Notes: generated from the letters alone by a model not told the origin. A stretch of DNA of 64,000 bases from Burkholderia sp. SRS-W-2-2016 (GCF_001931485.1 NZ_MSDV01000037.1:1-64000), one strand, 5' to 3'. Shown: positions 6,375-18,947, numbered from the stretch's first letter. A program made the numbers and translations.

Positions 6375-8138
6375 TTACTTCTTCTTGACCGGCGGCAGAT
6401 CGGTACAGACGCCTTCGTACAGCTCGGCGGCCATCCCGACCGATTCGCCGAGCGTCGGATGCGGATGGATCGTCTTGCCGATATCCGTCGCGTCCGCGCC
6501 CATTTCGATCGCCAGGCACACTTCGCTGATCAGGTCGCCCGCGTTCAGACCGACGATACCGCCGCCGATCACGCGATGCGTTTCCTCATCGAACAGCAGC
6601 TTCGTGAAGCCTTCGTCGCGGCCGTTGGCGATCGCGCGGCCCGATGCGGCCCACGGGAACACCGCCTTGCCGAACTTGACACCTTCGGCCTTCAGCTGGT
6701 CTTCCGTCTTGCCCGCCCACGCCACTTCCGGATCGGTGTAAGCAACCGACGGAATCTGCATCGCGTCGAAGTACGCCTTCTCGCCATGCGCGGCTTCCGC
6801 CGCCACGTGACCTTCGTGCACCGCCTTGTGCGCGAGCATCGGCTGACCGACGATGTCGCCGATCGCGAAGATGTGCGGCACGTTGGTGCGCTGCTGCTTG
6901 TCGACGTCGATGAAGCCGCGATCGGTCACCGCGACACCGGCCTTGTCCGCGCCGATGCGCTTGCCGTTCGGCGTACGGCCGACCGCCACCAGCACGAGGT
7001 CGTAGCGCTGCGGTTCGGCCGGCGCTTTTTCACCCTCGAACGTCACGTAGATGCCGTCGTCCTTCGCTTCGGCCGCGGTGGTCTTGGTCTTCAGCATCAC
7101 GTTGGCGAAACGCTTGCTGTTGTACTTCTCCCAGACCTTGACCAGATCGCGGTCCGCGCCGGCCATCAGGCCGTCGAGCATTTCGACCACGTCGATCTGC
7201 GCGCCGAGCGTCGAGTAGACGGTCGCCATTTCCAGACCGATGATGCCGCCGCCGATCACCAGCATGCGTTGCGGAATCTGGCGCAGTTCGAGCGCGCCGG
7301 TCGAATCCACCACACGCGGATCTTGCGGAATGAACGGCAGCTTCACCGCTTCCGAACCCGCGGCGATGATCGCCTGCTTGAACTTGACGACCTTCTTGCC
7401 GCCCTCGCCCTGCACTTCCATGTGGTACGGATCGACGAACGAACCGGTACCGACGACCACTTCGACCTTGCGCGCCTTCGCCATGCCGGCGAGACCGCCG
7501 GTCAGCTTCTTGACGACGCCCGACTTGAAGTCGCGCAGCTTGTCGAGATCGATCTGCGGCTTGCCGAACGTGATGCCGTGCGACGCCAGATCCGCCGCTT
7601 CGTCGATCACGAGCGCGGTGTGCAGCAGCGCCTTCGACGGAATACAGCCGACGTTCAGACACACGCCGCCGAGCGTCGAATAACGCTCGACCAGCACGGT
7701 CTTCATGCCGAGGTCGGCGGAGCGGAACGCAGCCGAATAGCCGCCGGGGCCCGAACCGAGCACCAGCATGTCGCATTCGATATCGGCGCCGCCCGCATAG
7801 CTGCCGGCTTGCGGCGCGGGCGCCGCGGCCTTCGGTGCGGCAGCGGGCGCGGGCGCTGCGGCGGGAGCCGGCGCCGGAGCCGCGGCGGCCGCGCCGCCAG
7901 CCGCTGCCTCGACCAGCGCGATCACCGTGCCCTGCGAGACCTTGTCGCCCGGCTTGATGCGCACTTCCTTGACGGTGCCGGCGGTATCGCTCGGCACTTC
8001 CATCGACGCCTTGTCGGATTCGAGCGTCAGCAGCGACTGCTCTTTCTCGATGGTGTCGCCCGGTTTGATATTGACTTCGATGACGTCGACGTCCTTGAAG
8101 TCACCGATGTCCGGCACTTTTACTTCGACGAGACTCAT
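6375..8138 (-). CDS. lpdA: Dihydrolipoyl dehydrogenase with N-terminal lipoyl domain (E3)
   Basis: 587 aa. Residues 1-77 form a lipoyl domain with the modified lysine at about K43 in LESDKASME. An Ala/Pro linker runs to about residue 110, then the FAD/NAD disulfide oxidoreductase begins with GSGPGG near 128. The redox pair is C160/C165, and the C-terminal HPHPT motif supplies the catalytic His. E3 reoxidises the dihydrolipoyl groups of E2 and passes electrons to NAD+. A lipoyl domain fused to E3 is known for PDH clusters in beta-proteobacteria and Neisseria. GGAG precedes MSLVEV. It is the last gene of the PDH operon, 132 bp after aceF. Confidence 0.96.
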   Translation of the reverse strand: MSLVEVKVPDIGDFKDVDVIEVNIKPGDTIEKEQSLLTLESDKASMEVPSDTAGTVKEVRIKPGDKVSQGTVIALVEAAAGGAAAAAPAPAPAAAPAPAAAPKAAAPAPQAGSYAGGADIECDMLVLGSGPGGYSAAFRSADLGMKTVLVERYSTLGGVCLNVGCIPSKALLHTALVIDEAADLASHGITFGKPQIDLDKLRDFKSGVVKKLTGGLAGMAKARKVEVVVGTGSFVDPYHMEVQGEGGKKVVKFKQAIIAAGSEAVKLPFIPQDPRVVDSTGALELRQIPQRMLVIGGGIIGLEMATVYSTLGAQIDVVEMLDGLMAGADRDLVKVWEKYNSKRFANVMLKTKTTAAEAKDDGIYVTFEGEKAPAEPQRYDLVLVAVGRTPNGKRIGADKAGVAVTDRGFIDVDKQQRTNVPHIFAIGDIVGQPMLAHKAVHEGHVAAEAAHGEKAYFDAMQIPSVAYTDPEVAWAGKTEDQLKAEGVKFGKAVFPWAASGRAIANGRDEGFTKLLFDEETHRVIGGGIVGLNAGDLISEVCLAIEMGADATDIGKTIHPHPTLGESVGMAAELYEGVCTDLPPVKKK

Positions 8139-8270
8139 AGTGTCCCCTTCTCCTGTTGATCGGTGATGAGTCGCGCCCCCTGCGGAGCGCAACACGCGCG
8201 AATGCGCGGACGGCGCGACGCGGATCAGTCGAAACGATCCGCACCCGCGCCGTTACAGCTCACCAGCCGG

Positions 8271-9896
8271 TCAAAGAATCACACGCCGGAAATCGGCAAG
8301 AATCGCACCCAGGTACGCATTGAAGCGCGCCGCTTCCGCCCCATCGATCACGCGATGGTCATACGACAGCGACAGCGGCATCGTCAGGCGCGGCACGAAC
8401 TGCTTGCCGTCCCACACCGGCTTCATCGCGCTGCGCGACAGACCGAGAATCGCGACTTCAGGCGCGTTGATGATCGGCGTGAAATGCGTGCCGCCGATCC
8501 CGCCCAGCGACGAGATCGAGAAGCAGCCGCCCTGCATCTGGTCCGGCTTGAGCTTGCCCTCGCGCGCGGCCTTCGACAGATCGGCCATTTCCTTCGCGAT
8601 GTCGATCAAACCCTTCTTGTCCGCGTCGCGGATCACCGGCACCACGAGGCCGTTCGGCGTGTCCGCCGCGAAACCGATGTGGTAGTACTGCTTGAACACC
8701 AGGTTATCGCCGTCGAGGCTGGCGTTGAAGGTCGGGAATTTCTTCAGGGCCGCGACGCAGGCCTTGATCACGAACGCGAGCATCGTGAACTTCACGCCCG
8801 CCTTTTCGTTTTCCTTGTTCAGCTTCACACGCAGCGCTTCGAGCTCGGTGATGTCCGCTTCGTCGTTGTTCGTGACGTGCGGGATCATCACCCAGTTGCG
8901 GTGCAGATTCGCGCCGGAGATCTTCTTGATGCGCGACAACGGCTTCGGATCGACCGGACCGAACTTCGTGAAGTCGACCTTCGGCCACGGCAGCAGGTTC
9001 AGCTCGCCACCACCGCCCGCGGCCGGCGCGGCACCAGCCGGCGCGGCGCGCTGGCCGGTCATCACGCCCTTCACGAACGCGGTCACGTCGGCCTGGGTGA
9101 TACGGCCCTTCGGACCCGTGCCCTTGACCTGACCGACGTCGACGCCGAGTTCGCGCGCGAACTTGCGCACCGACGGCGACGCGTGGCTCGGATGGCGCGA
9201 ACCGCCCTCGCCGGCCGGGATCAGCGGCGCCTGCGCGAGCGCGGACGGCGCGGCCGGTGCCGGGGTCGGCGCGACCGGTGCGTCGGACGGCTTCTCTGCC
9301 TGCTTCGGCGCGGCGGCCGGAGCCGGTGCCGCGGCGCCGCCTTCCGCTTCGATCACGACGATGACCGAGCCTTCCGACACCGTATCGCCAACCTTGACCT
9401 TCACTTCCTTGACGACGCCGGCGGCCGAGCTCGGCACGTCCATCGTCGCCTTGTCGGATTCGAGCGTGACGAGCGACTGCTCTTTCTCGACCCGATCGCC
9501 GACCTTCACCGCGATCTCGATCACGGGAATGTCTTTGTAGTCGCCGATATCCGGGACCTTGACTTCCTGGGTACCGCCGCCCGCCGCGGGCGCGGCGGCC
9601 GGAGCCGCGGCAGGCGCCGCAGCGGCAGCCGGTGCCGGGGCGGGAGCCGCCGCACCCGCGGCTTCCAGCACGACGATCAGCGAGCCTTCCGACACGTTGT
9701 CGCCGACCTTGACCTTCACTTCCTTGACGACGCCGGCCGCCGAACTCGGCACGTCCATCGTCGCCTTGTCCGATTCCAGCGTAACGAGCGATTGCTCTTT
9801 CTCGACGGTATCACCCGCCTTCACCAGCACCTCGATCACAGGAATGTCCTTGTAATCGCCGATGTCCGGCACCTTGACTTCGATCGCTTGACTCAT
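8271..9896 (-). CDS. aceF: Dihydrolipoyllysine acetyltransferase, PDH E2
   Basis: 541 aa. There are two lipoyl domains, with lysines at about K44 and K149, both in the context VTLESDKATMDVP. Next come an Ala/Pro linker, a peripheral-subunit-binding domain (about residues 240-275, SPSVRKFARELGVD) and the acetyltransferase domain with the catalytic DHRVIDGAEA motif near the C-terminus. E2 transfers the acetyl group from lipoate to CoA and forms the core of the complex. The start at MSQAIEV has CAGGAG upstream. The two lipoyl domains differ at only about seven of 72 residues, so they look like a recent or homogenised internal duplication. Confidence 0.96.
   Translation of the reverse strand: MSQAIEVKVPDIGDYKDIPVIEVLVKAGDTVEKEQSLVTLESDKATMDVPSSAAGVVKEVKVKVGDNVSEGSLIVVLEAAGAAAPAPAPAAAAAPAAAPAAAPAAGGGTQEVKVPDIGDYKDIPVIEIAVKVGDRVEKEQSLVTLESDKATMDVPSSAAGVVKEVKVKVGDTVSEGSVIVVIEAEGGAAAPAPAAAPKQAEKPSDAPVAPTPAPAAPSALAQAPLIPAGEGGSRHPSHASPSVRKFARELGVDVGQVKGTGPKGRITQADVTAFVKGVMTGQRAAPAGAAPAAGGGGELNLLPWPKVDFTKFGPVDPKPLSRIKKISGANLHRNWVMIPHVTNNDEADITELEALRVKLNKENEKAGVKFTMLAFVIKACVAALKKFPTFNASLDGDNLVFKQYYHIGFAADTPNGLVVPVIRDADKKGLIDIAKEMADLSKAAREGKLKPDQMQGGCFSISSLGGIGGTHFTPIINAPEVAILGLSRSAMKPVWDGKQFVPRLTMPLSLSYDHRVIDGAEAARFNAYLGAILADFRRVIL
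9345..9878 (-). repeat. Duplicated lipoyl-domain coding sequence in aceF
   Basis: Two roughly 219-bp segments (9660-9878 and 9345-9563) encode nearly identical lipoyl domains, separated by an Ala/Pro-rich linker. Confidence 0.7.
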
Positions 9897-9979
9897 TGTT
9901 AGTGTCTCCTGGGCCGCGCACGCCGCCCGCCCCCCGGTTCGAGGAGCGGACGTGTGCGACATGGCACACGGGTGATGCC

Positions 9980-12676
<2,697 letters not shown>

Positions 12677-12753
12677 GCTCGTCTCCTGGGTATGGGGAAC
12701 GCACTTTGAACAGACCACGCGGAACGCAGTAACGACCGCGGCAGCTCCGGCCG

Positions 12754-12783
12754 ATTGTAATAAGGGTCCCGACGTCCGCGCAA
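12754..12783 (-). promoter_or_regulatory. Candidate aceE operon promoter
   Basis: On the minus strand TTGCGC (12778-12783), 18-nt spacer, TACAAT (12754-12759), giving a leader of about 70 nt before aceE. Confidence 0.5.
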
Positions 12784-12943
12784 GGAAATTTTCAAATTAC
12801 GAGATCGATTCTCATAATGCGGAAAATTGCTGCACTGCAACCTGATTTGACTGCTAATCGACGAATCAGTCGGCTAGTTTGCGCCGATTAACGATACTTT
12901 CCGTGCTTTTTTGCGTCATTTGTCAGGGACGTGCTGCGCTACA

Positions 12944-15469
12944 ATGCCACGCATGTTGACCGAACGGCTTTTCTCACGCTCGGCGCGCACCGCCGGTTCG
13001 CCAGCGGATTCGTCGCCGTCTCCTCGCTGGCACCATGGCCCATGGTGGTCCAATTCGTATTTGCTGACGCCGCTGCTGTCGATCCTGGTTTTCCTGGTCG
13101 TCATGAGCCTGATTCTGTGGAGTCTGAACCGGCGCGAGCAGCAACAGCAGGAAGACACGCTGTACCGCAACGTGGCATGGGCGCAGCAGCAGATCCGCCT
13201 GTCGATGACCGGCGCGCAGGAACAGATTCAGGCGCTCGCGCGGGATCTCGCCGCCGGCCATGCGGACCAGCATTCGTTCGAGGTCAGCACCACGGACATC
13301 ATGCAGGGGCACCCCGAAATCCTCTACATGAACTGGTATACCGGCCAGCAGCAGCCGCGCTGGCCGAACGCGGCGCCGCCGGTGCTGGGCCAGCGGCTCG
13401 CGCGCCCGAACGACGCGCAGATGGACGAAGCGGTCAAGTCCGGTTTCGCGGAAGCGCGCAACACCCGCCGCCAAGTGTATTCGCCGCTCATCTACGACGA
13501 CCTCGGCAACGGCTTCATCACGCTGCAAACCCCGATCTTCCGCGACCGCGAATTCCTCGGCACGATCGCCGCGGTGTTCTCGGTCGAAGGGATCCTGAAG
13601 CGCGATATCCCGCCCGAGCTGTCGGCCAAATACAAGATCTCGATCATCGACGTGAACAACCGCGAGTTGACCACCACGTCGACCCGCCCGCGCCTGCCGC
13701 GCGACATGTTCTACGACCTGCCGCTCGATCCGCCCGGCCAGGGCATTTCGGTGCGCGTGTACGCGTTCCCGCAAATCACCAACTTCACCAACAACACGCT
13801 GGTGTGGCTGGTCGCCGGTCTCTCCTGCTTCGTGCTGTGGAGCCTGTGGAGTTTGTGGAAACACACCCGCCAGCGCTTCGAGGCGCAGCAGGCGCTGTAC
13901 GCGGAAGCGTTCTTCCGCCGCGCGATGGAAAACTCGGTGCTGATCGGCATGCGCGTGCTCGACATGCACGGGCGCATCACTCACGTGAACCCGGCGTTCT
14001 GCCGGATGACCGGCTGGGATGAAAGCGACCTCGTCGGCAAGAGCGCGCCGTTCGCGTACTGGCCGCGCGACGCGTACCCGGAAATGCAGCGCCAGCTCGA
14101 CATGACGCTGCGCGGCAAGGCGCCGTCGTCCGGCTTCGAGTTGCGGGTGCGCCGCAAGGACAGTTCGACCTTCCACGCGCGGCTCTACGTGTCGCCGCTG
14201 ATCGACAGCTCGGGGCGTCAGACCGGCTGGATGTCGTCGATGACCGACATCACCGAGCCGAAGCGCGCGCGCGAGGAACTGGCCGCCGCCCACGAGCGCT
14301 TCACGACCGTGCTCGAAAGCCTCGACGCGGCGGTCTCCGTGCTGGCCGCCGACGAAGCCGAGCTGCTGTTCGCGAACCGCTACTACCGCCACCTGTTCGG
14401 GATTCGCCCGGACGGCCATCTGGAACTGGCGGGCGGCGGTTTCGACAGCTCGCAGGCGTCGTCCGATTCGATCGACATGGTCGACACCTATGTCGGCCTG
14501 CCCGCCGCCGCGCTGACCGAAAGCACCGCCGACGCGCAGGAAATCTATATCCCCGGCATCCAGAAATGGTTCGAGGTGCGTCGCCAGTACATTCAGTGGG
14601 TCGACGGCCATCTCGCGCAGATGCAGATCGCGACCGACATCACGACCCGCAAGCAGGCGCAGGAGCTGTCGCGCCAGCAGGACGAAAAGCTGCAGTTCAC
14701 CAGCCGCCTGATGACAATGGGCGAAATGGCCTCGTCGCTCGCGCACGAACTGAATCAGCCGCTCGCCGCGATCAACAACTATTGCTCCGGGACCGTCGCA
14801 CTGGTTAAATCCGGTCGGACGACGCCCGACAACCTGTTGCCCGTGCTCGAAAAGACCGCGCAGCAGGCGGTGCGCGCCGGCATGATCATCAAGCGCATCC
14901 GCGAGTTCGTGAAGCGCAGCGAGCCGAAGCGCCAGGCGACCCGCGTCGCCGATATCGTCGCGGACGCGGTCGGGCTCGCCGAGATCGAGGCACGCAAGCG
15001 GCGGATTCGCATCGTCACCGATCTGCGCTCGCGCCTGCCGGTGATCTACGTCGATCCGGTGCTGATCGAGCAGGTGCTGGTCAACCTGCTGAAGAACGGC
15101 GCCGAGGCGATGGCCGAGGCCCGCCCGAACGCGGTCGATCCGGTGATCCGGGTGGTCGTGCGGCTCGAGGGCGGCTTTGTCTGCATCAGCGTCGTCGACC
15201 AGGGGCCGGGCGTCGACGAAGCAACCGCCGAGCGCCTGTTCGAACCGTTTTACAGCACCAAGTCCGATGGTATGGGCATGGGGCTGAACATTTGCCGTTC
15301 GATTATCGAATCGCACCGCGGCCGTCTGTGGGTGGTCAACAACGTCGAATCCGACGGCCACATCACAGGCGCCACCTTCCATTGCAGTCTGCCCATTGGG
15401 GAGCCTGACGGCCCGAGCAACGGCGGGTCCGAGGCGCCGACACCACAAACCGTTACGGGAGAGCTATGA
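12944..15469 (+). CDS. PAS-domain sensor histidine kinase (FixL/DctB-like)
   Basis: 841 aa membrane sensor. The first membrane helix is around SYLLTPLLSILVFLVVMSLI, followed by a periplasmic region of about 200 residues. A second helix (LVWLVAGLSCFVLW) leads to a PAS/PAC domain (FRRAMENSVLIGMRVLD...ITEPK), a second PAS-like segment, and HisKA with phospho-acceptor H601 in SSLAHELNQPLAA. HATPase motifs NLLKNGAEA and MGMGLNICRS end the protein. It overlaps the response regulator by 4 nt (ATGA), so the two are a pair. Divergence from aceE suggests a link to pyruvate or redox status (inference). The start is uncertain: ATG at 12944 or 12953. Confidence 0.88.
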   Translation: MPRMLTERLFSRSARTAGSPADSSPSPRWHHGPWWSNSYLLTPLLSILVFLVVMSLILWSLNRREQQQQEDTLYRNVAWAQQQIRLSMTGAQEQIQALARDLAAGHADQHSFEVSTTDIMQGHPEILYMNWYTGQQQPRWPNAAPPVLGQRLARPNDAQMDEAVKSGFAEARNTRRQVYSPLIYDDLGNGFITLQTPIFRDREFLGTIAAVFSVEGILKRDIPPELSAKYKISIIDVNNRELTTTSTRPRLPRDMFYDLPLDPPGQGISVRVYAFPQITNFTNNTLVWLVAGLSCFVLWSLWSLWKHTRQRFEAQQALYAEAFFRRAMENSVLIGMRVLDMHGRITHVNPAFCRMTGWDESDLVGKSAPFAYWPRDAYPEMQRQLDMTLRGKAPSSGFELRVRRKDSSTFHARLYVSPLIDSSGRQTGWMSSMTDITEPKRAREELAAAHERFTTVLESLDAAVSVLAADEAELLFANRYYRHLFGIRPDGHLELAGGGFDSSQASSDSIDMVDTYVGLPAAALTESTADAQEIYIPGIQKWFEVRRQYIQWVDGHLAQMQIATDITTRKQAQELSRQQDEKLQFTSRLMTMGEMASSLAHELNQPLAAINNYCSGTVALVKSGRTTPDNLLPVLEKTAQQAVRAGMIIKRIREFVKRSEPKRQATRVADIVADAVGLAEIEARKRRIRIVTDLRSRLPVIYVDPVLIEQVLVNLLKNGAEAMAEARPNAVDPVIRVVVRLEGGFVCISVVDQGPGVDEATAERLFEPFYSTKSDGMGMGLNICRSIIESHRGRLWVVNNVESDGHITGATFHCSLPIGEPDGPSNGGSEAPTPQTVTGEL

Positions 15470-16110
15470 ACAGCCCAGTCACCACACAGGAAACCGTCTT
15501 TGTCGTCGACGACGACGAGGCCGTGCGAGATTCGCTGCGCTGGCTGCTGGAGGCGAACGGCTACCGCGTGCAGTGCTTTTCGAGCGCCGAGCAGTTCCTC
15601 GACGCATGGCAGCCGCACCAGCATCCGGGCCAGATCGCGTGCCTGATCCTCGACGTGCGGATGTCCGGCATGAGCGGGCTCGAGCTGCAGGAGCGCCTGA
15701 TCGCCGACAACACGCTGCTGCCGATCATCTTCGTGACCGGCCACGGCGACGTGCCGATGGCGGTCTCGACGATGAAGAAAGGCGCGATGGACTTCATCGA
15801 GAAGCCGTTCGACGAAGCCGAACTGCGCAAGCTGGTCGAACGCATGCTCGACAAGGCACGCAGCGAAAGCAGCAGCGTCCAGCAGCAGCGCGCCGCCGCC
15901 GAGCGGCTGGGCAAGCTGACCGCGCGCGAGCATCAGGTGCTCGAGCGGATCATCGCCGGCCGCCTGAACAAGCAGATCGCCGACGACCTCGGGATCAGCA
16001 TCAAGACGGTCGAAGCGCATCGCGCGAACATCATGGAAAAGCTGAACGTCAACACGGTCGCCGATCTGCTGCGACTCGCGCTGTCGAACAAGCCGCAGGC
16101 CGCGCAGTAA
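15466..16110 (+). CDS. FixJ-family response regulator (receiver + LuxR HTH)
   Basis: 214 aa. The receiver domain has acidic residues DDDE near 15-18, phosphorylation site D63 in LILDVRMSG, and the signature K in FIEKPFD. The C-terminal LuxR/GerE helix-turn-helix spans about LTAREHQVLERI to VNTVADLLRLAL. It binds DNA when phosphorylated by the kinase encoded immediately upstream, with which its start codon overlaps. Its targets are not visible in the sequence; the neighbouring PDH operon and folD are candidates (inference). Confidence 0.93.
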   Translation: MNSPVTTQETVFVVDDDEAVRDSLRWLLEANGYRVQCFSSAEQFLDAWQPHQHPGQIACLILDVRMSGMSGLELQERLIADNTLLPIIFVTGHGDVPMAVSTMKKGAMDFIEKPFDEAELRKLVERMLDKARSESSSVQQQRAAAERLGKLTAREHQVLERIIAGRLNKQIADDLGISIKTVEAHRANIMEKLNVNTVADLLRLALSNKPQAAQ

Positions 16111-16546
16111 GTACCGCGGTCGTTGCGCGCGCGTTGCGCAGTTGAGCCGCGCGCGCATCCTCACCGCGGCGCGCGCGGCTTCTTCATCGGAAGGGCTGCG
16201 CGTGCCGGACGGGCGCCAGCCCGATAGCGTCCCCACCGCGCCTCATCGCGCTCCCCTCGCATCTGCACGGCCCATCTCACAGCGCCGCCACGCCCCTCAC
16301 CTTCGCCACACCCCGCCTCGAATCCCTGCGGAAGCCCGCCGCCGCGCCGGTATAATGTCCGACTTTGCCGTCGCGCTGCCCCAACCCGCCGTTGCATGCC
16401 TGCCGCGAACCGACAGATTCGTGCCGCGACGCGCCAACGCACTGCGCCATCATTGCGCCATTGAGCGTGCCGACGCGAACACTGCAACCGCGCCGCGCCA
16501 ATCCGCTCCTGTCCCGATTCATTCTCGACTCAACGCTCGACCGACC
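16111..16546. other. Intergenic region upstream of folD
   Basis: 436 bp without a credible gene, although an open frame joins it to folD. A consensus TATAAT at 16351-16356 is the best promoter signal, without a clear -35, and would give a leader of about 190 nt for folD. Confidence 0.45.
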
Positions 16547-17410
16547 ATGACTGCCAAACTGATCGACGGCCTCGCCCTCTCCAAGACCTTGCGCGCCGAC
16601 GTCGCCACGCGCGCCGCCGCCCTCACCGCCCGCGGCCATCAGCCGGGCCTCGCCGTGATTCTGGTCGGCGACAACCCGGCCAGCGAAGTCTACGTGCGCA
16701 ACAAGGTCAAGGCCTGCCACGACAACGGCCTCGGTTCGTCGTTCGACCGCTATCCGGCCGACCTGTCCGAAGCCGACCTGCTCGCGCGCATCGACGAACT
16801 GAATCGCGATCCGTCGATCCACGGCATCCTCGTGCAACTGCCGCTGCCCAAGCATATCGACAGCCACAAGGTGATCGAGGCGATCGCGCCGGAGAAGGAC
16901 GTCGACGGCTTTCACGTCGCCAATGCCGGCGCGCTGATGACCGGTCAGCCGCTGTTCCGTCCGTGCACCCCGTACGGCGTGATGAAGATGTTCGACGCTT
17001 ACGGCATCGATCTGAAGGGCGCGAACGCGGTGGTGATCGGCCGCTCGAACATCGTCGGCAAGCCGATGGCGCTGCTGCTGCTCGAAGCGGGCGCGACCGT
17101 CACGATCTGCCATAGCAAGACGCGCGACCTCGCCGCGCACACCCGCAACGCCGATGTCGTGGTCGCCGCGACCGGCCTGCGCAACATCCTGACCGCCGAG
17201 ATGGTGAAGCCGGGCGCGACCGTGATCGACGTCGGCATGAATCGCGACGACGCCGGCAAGCTGTGCGGCGACGTCGACTTCGCGGGCGTGAAGGAAGTGG
17301 CCGGCTACATCACGCCGGTGCCGGGCGGCGTCGGCCCGATGACGATCACGATGCTGCTGGTCAACACGATCGAAGCGGCCGAGCGCGCGGCGGACGCCGC
17401 GCAAGCCTAA
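16547..17410 (+). CDS. folD: Bifunctional methylene-THF dehydrogenase/cyclohydrolase
   Basis: 287 aa, normal FolD length. It converts 5,10-methylene-THF to 10-formyl-THF with NADP+. The catalytic lysine is K53 in EVYVRNKVKAC. The substrate loop is GILVQLPLP, and the nucleotide site is VIGRSNIVGKPMALLL; the C-terminal TPVPGGVGPMT signature is intact. The start at MTAKLIDG gives the standard N-terminus; the longer frame upstream has no family similarity. It follows the FixJ-like regulator with a long spacer, so it is probably transcribed on its own. Confidence 0.96.
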   Translation: MTAKLIDGLALSKTLRADVATRAAALTARGHQPGLAVILVGDNPASEVYVRNKVKACHDNGLGSSFDRYPADLSEADLLARIDELNRDPSIHGILVQLPLPKHIDSHKVIEAIAPEKDVDGFHVANAGALMTGQPLFRPCTPYGVMKMFDAYGIDLKGANAVVIGRSNIVGKPMALLLLEAGATVTICHSKTRDLAAHTRNADVVVAATGLRNILTAEMVKPGATVIDVGMNRDDAGKLCGDVDFAGVKEVAGYITPVPGGVGPMTITMLLVNTIEAAERAADAAQA

Positions 17411-17444
17411 CCCACCAGGGCTAAGGCACTCAGGCACCAGGGCG

Positions 17445-18563
17445 CTAGCGCGCGGCCTGATCGCCGCGCGCGAGACCGGCCGCCGGCGCATCGCGCCGCG
17501 GCGCAAGCCGCGCGCGGCACCACGTCAACACCGGCCGCTCCACGTAGTGCCACGACAGCGCCGCGCACAGCAGAATCAGCGGCCCGGCCACCACGAGCGA
17601 CATCCCGTGAGTCAGCTGCGGCGCGAGCGCCGCGATGCATTGCTGCACCATGAAGCCGTACAGATAGATCCCGTACGAATAGTCGTGACGCGGCACGAAG
17701 CGCCGCAATAGCGGCGTGGTGCCGATCCACAGCACGCCGTATGCGAAGGCCAGATAGAACAGCGGCTGCGCGCCGGCGGTATCGCGAAACACGGCGAACA
17801 CCAGTACAAGCGCCAGCGCGACGAGCCCGCTCACACTGACCCGCTCGCGCCACCCATACAGCGCGATGCCGAGCATGAAGAACGGCTCCGGAAAAAACGA
17901 ATAGCCACCGGGCGTCTCGGCGAAGTTGCGCATGCCGATCTGCAGATGCGGCGGCAGATGCAGGCGCAGCGCAAACGCCAGCAAGCCGAGCGCCGCCGCG
18001 AGCAACGCGCCGCGCGGGCTCGACAGCAGCCCGAGCAAACCGGTGACGATCACGATCAGATAACAGCGCACTTCTATCGGCAGCGTCCACAGCGGCGCGC
18101 TCACGTCGATCCCGAAGCGGTTGTGCTCGAACACGCCGGGCAGCGCCCAGCCGGACTTCAGCACGATCGTCGAGAAGTTATCGAGATTCGACCAGGTCAT
18201 CCCGCTCGCGAAATACTCGCGCAGCGGCAGCGTCGTGAACAACGGTCCGAGGATGAACACCGTCACCACCGAGCCGAGCGCGACCGCCGGCCAGAGCCGC
18301 GCGATGCGCAGCGCGACGAAGCGCGGCACCGAGCGCTGGCGGTTGTAGCTGGCGGTCACGAGGATGCCGCTCAGCAGAAAAAACGCATAGACGCCGAGCG
18401 GGCCGAAACCGTCGAAGCCGAGCGCGTTCAGCACCCAGTCGGTGGTGCCGTCGGGCGCTTGCAGCAGGTACGAATGGCCATAGACGACCGCGACGGCGGC
18501 CATCAGTCGCACGAGGTCGAAGTTGTTGCCGTTGCGCGTGAGAGCGTGCGAAAGCGGTTTCAT
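17445..18563 (-). CDS. Acyltransferase 3 family integral membrane protein
   Basis: 372 aa with about ten predicted membrane helices. The N-terminus FDLVRLMAAVAVVYGHSY carries the family R-x10-H arrangement, with the conserved His in helix 1, and YGIYLYGFMVQQ near the C-terminus is typical of OafA/YrhL-type proteins. Such enzymes move acyl groups onto surface glycans or lipids. The substrate cannot be told. The start at MKPLSHAL has an AGAGAA ribosome site; longer in-frame sequence upstream looks non-coding. It is convergent with folD and divergent from prlC, so it is monocistronic. Confidence 0.85.
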   Translation of the reverse strand: MKPLSHALTRNGNNFDLVRLMAAVAVVYGHSYLLQAPDGTTDWVLNALGFDGFGPLGVYAFFLLSGILVTASYNRQRSVPRFVALRIARLWPAVALGSVVTVFILGPLFTTLPLREYFASGMTWSNLDNFSTIVLKSGWALPGVFEHNRFGIDVSAPLWTLPIEVRCYLIVIVTGLLGLLSSPRGALLAAALGLLAFALRLHLPPHLQIGMRNFAETPGGYSFFPEPFFMLGIALYGWRERVSVSGLVALALVLVFAVFRDTAGAQPLFYLAFAYGVLWIGTTPLLRRFVPRHDYSYGIYLYGFMVQQCIAALAPQLTHGMSLVVAGPLILLCAALSWHYVERPVLTWCRARLAPRRDAPAAGLARGDQAAR

Positions 18564-18947
18564 CGGGTTCTCTGAACGTAAAACGCCGCCGCCCGGCTGT
18601 CCAAAACCGCCAAGCCTGCGAAGGGCGTCAGCTTGTGCCACGACCGCCATCCGCACTGTTCGCTGTCGCACAGAAACACGCCTTGGGTCCTTGCGGCACG
18701 CGCCGTCCCGCTACTCGCAGCACCGAGCAGGCACAGGCGCAAGCGCGCCGCCGCGCCGATCCGCCCCGCCCGCGGCCACATCTGTTAATTTGTCTGCGAC
18801 TGGATTGGAATCGGCTCACCCCGCCCCAATAATGTTCATACCCGGTGCCGCCATGCGCGCTCCGCCGCGCGTCAGGCAAGCATTGCCGCACGCTCCGCGC
18901 GAGCGCCGCCGCACCGCCCCGTTCACCCGCGTCAGACAGGAAGCCCT
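18564..18947. other. Divergent spacer between acyltransferase and prlC
   Basis: 384 bp with no gene. The best signal is a plus-strand promoter candidate TTGGAA (18805-18810), 17 nt, AATAAT (18828-18833), suiting prlC with a leader of about 110 nt. Confidence 0.4.

Noticed and set aside
13000..15448. Long minus-strand frame opposite the sensor kinase gene
   Set aside because: Antisense shadow with Arg/Ala-rich composition and no recognisable motif.
16142..16546. N-terminal extension of FolD by 135 codons
   Set aside because: FolD is complete from MTAKLIDG; the upstream residues are low complexity, and a TATAAT sits inside the stretch.
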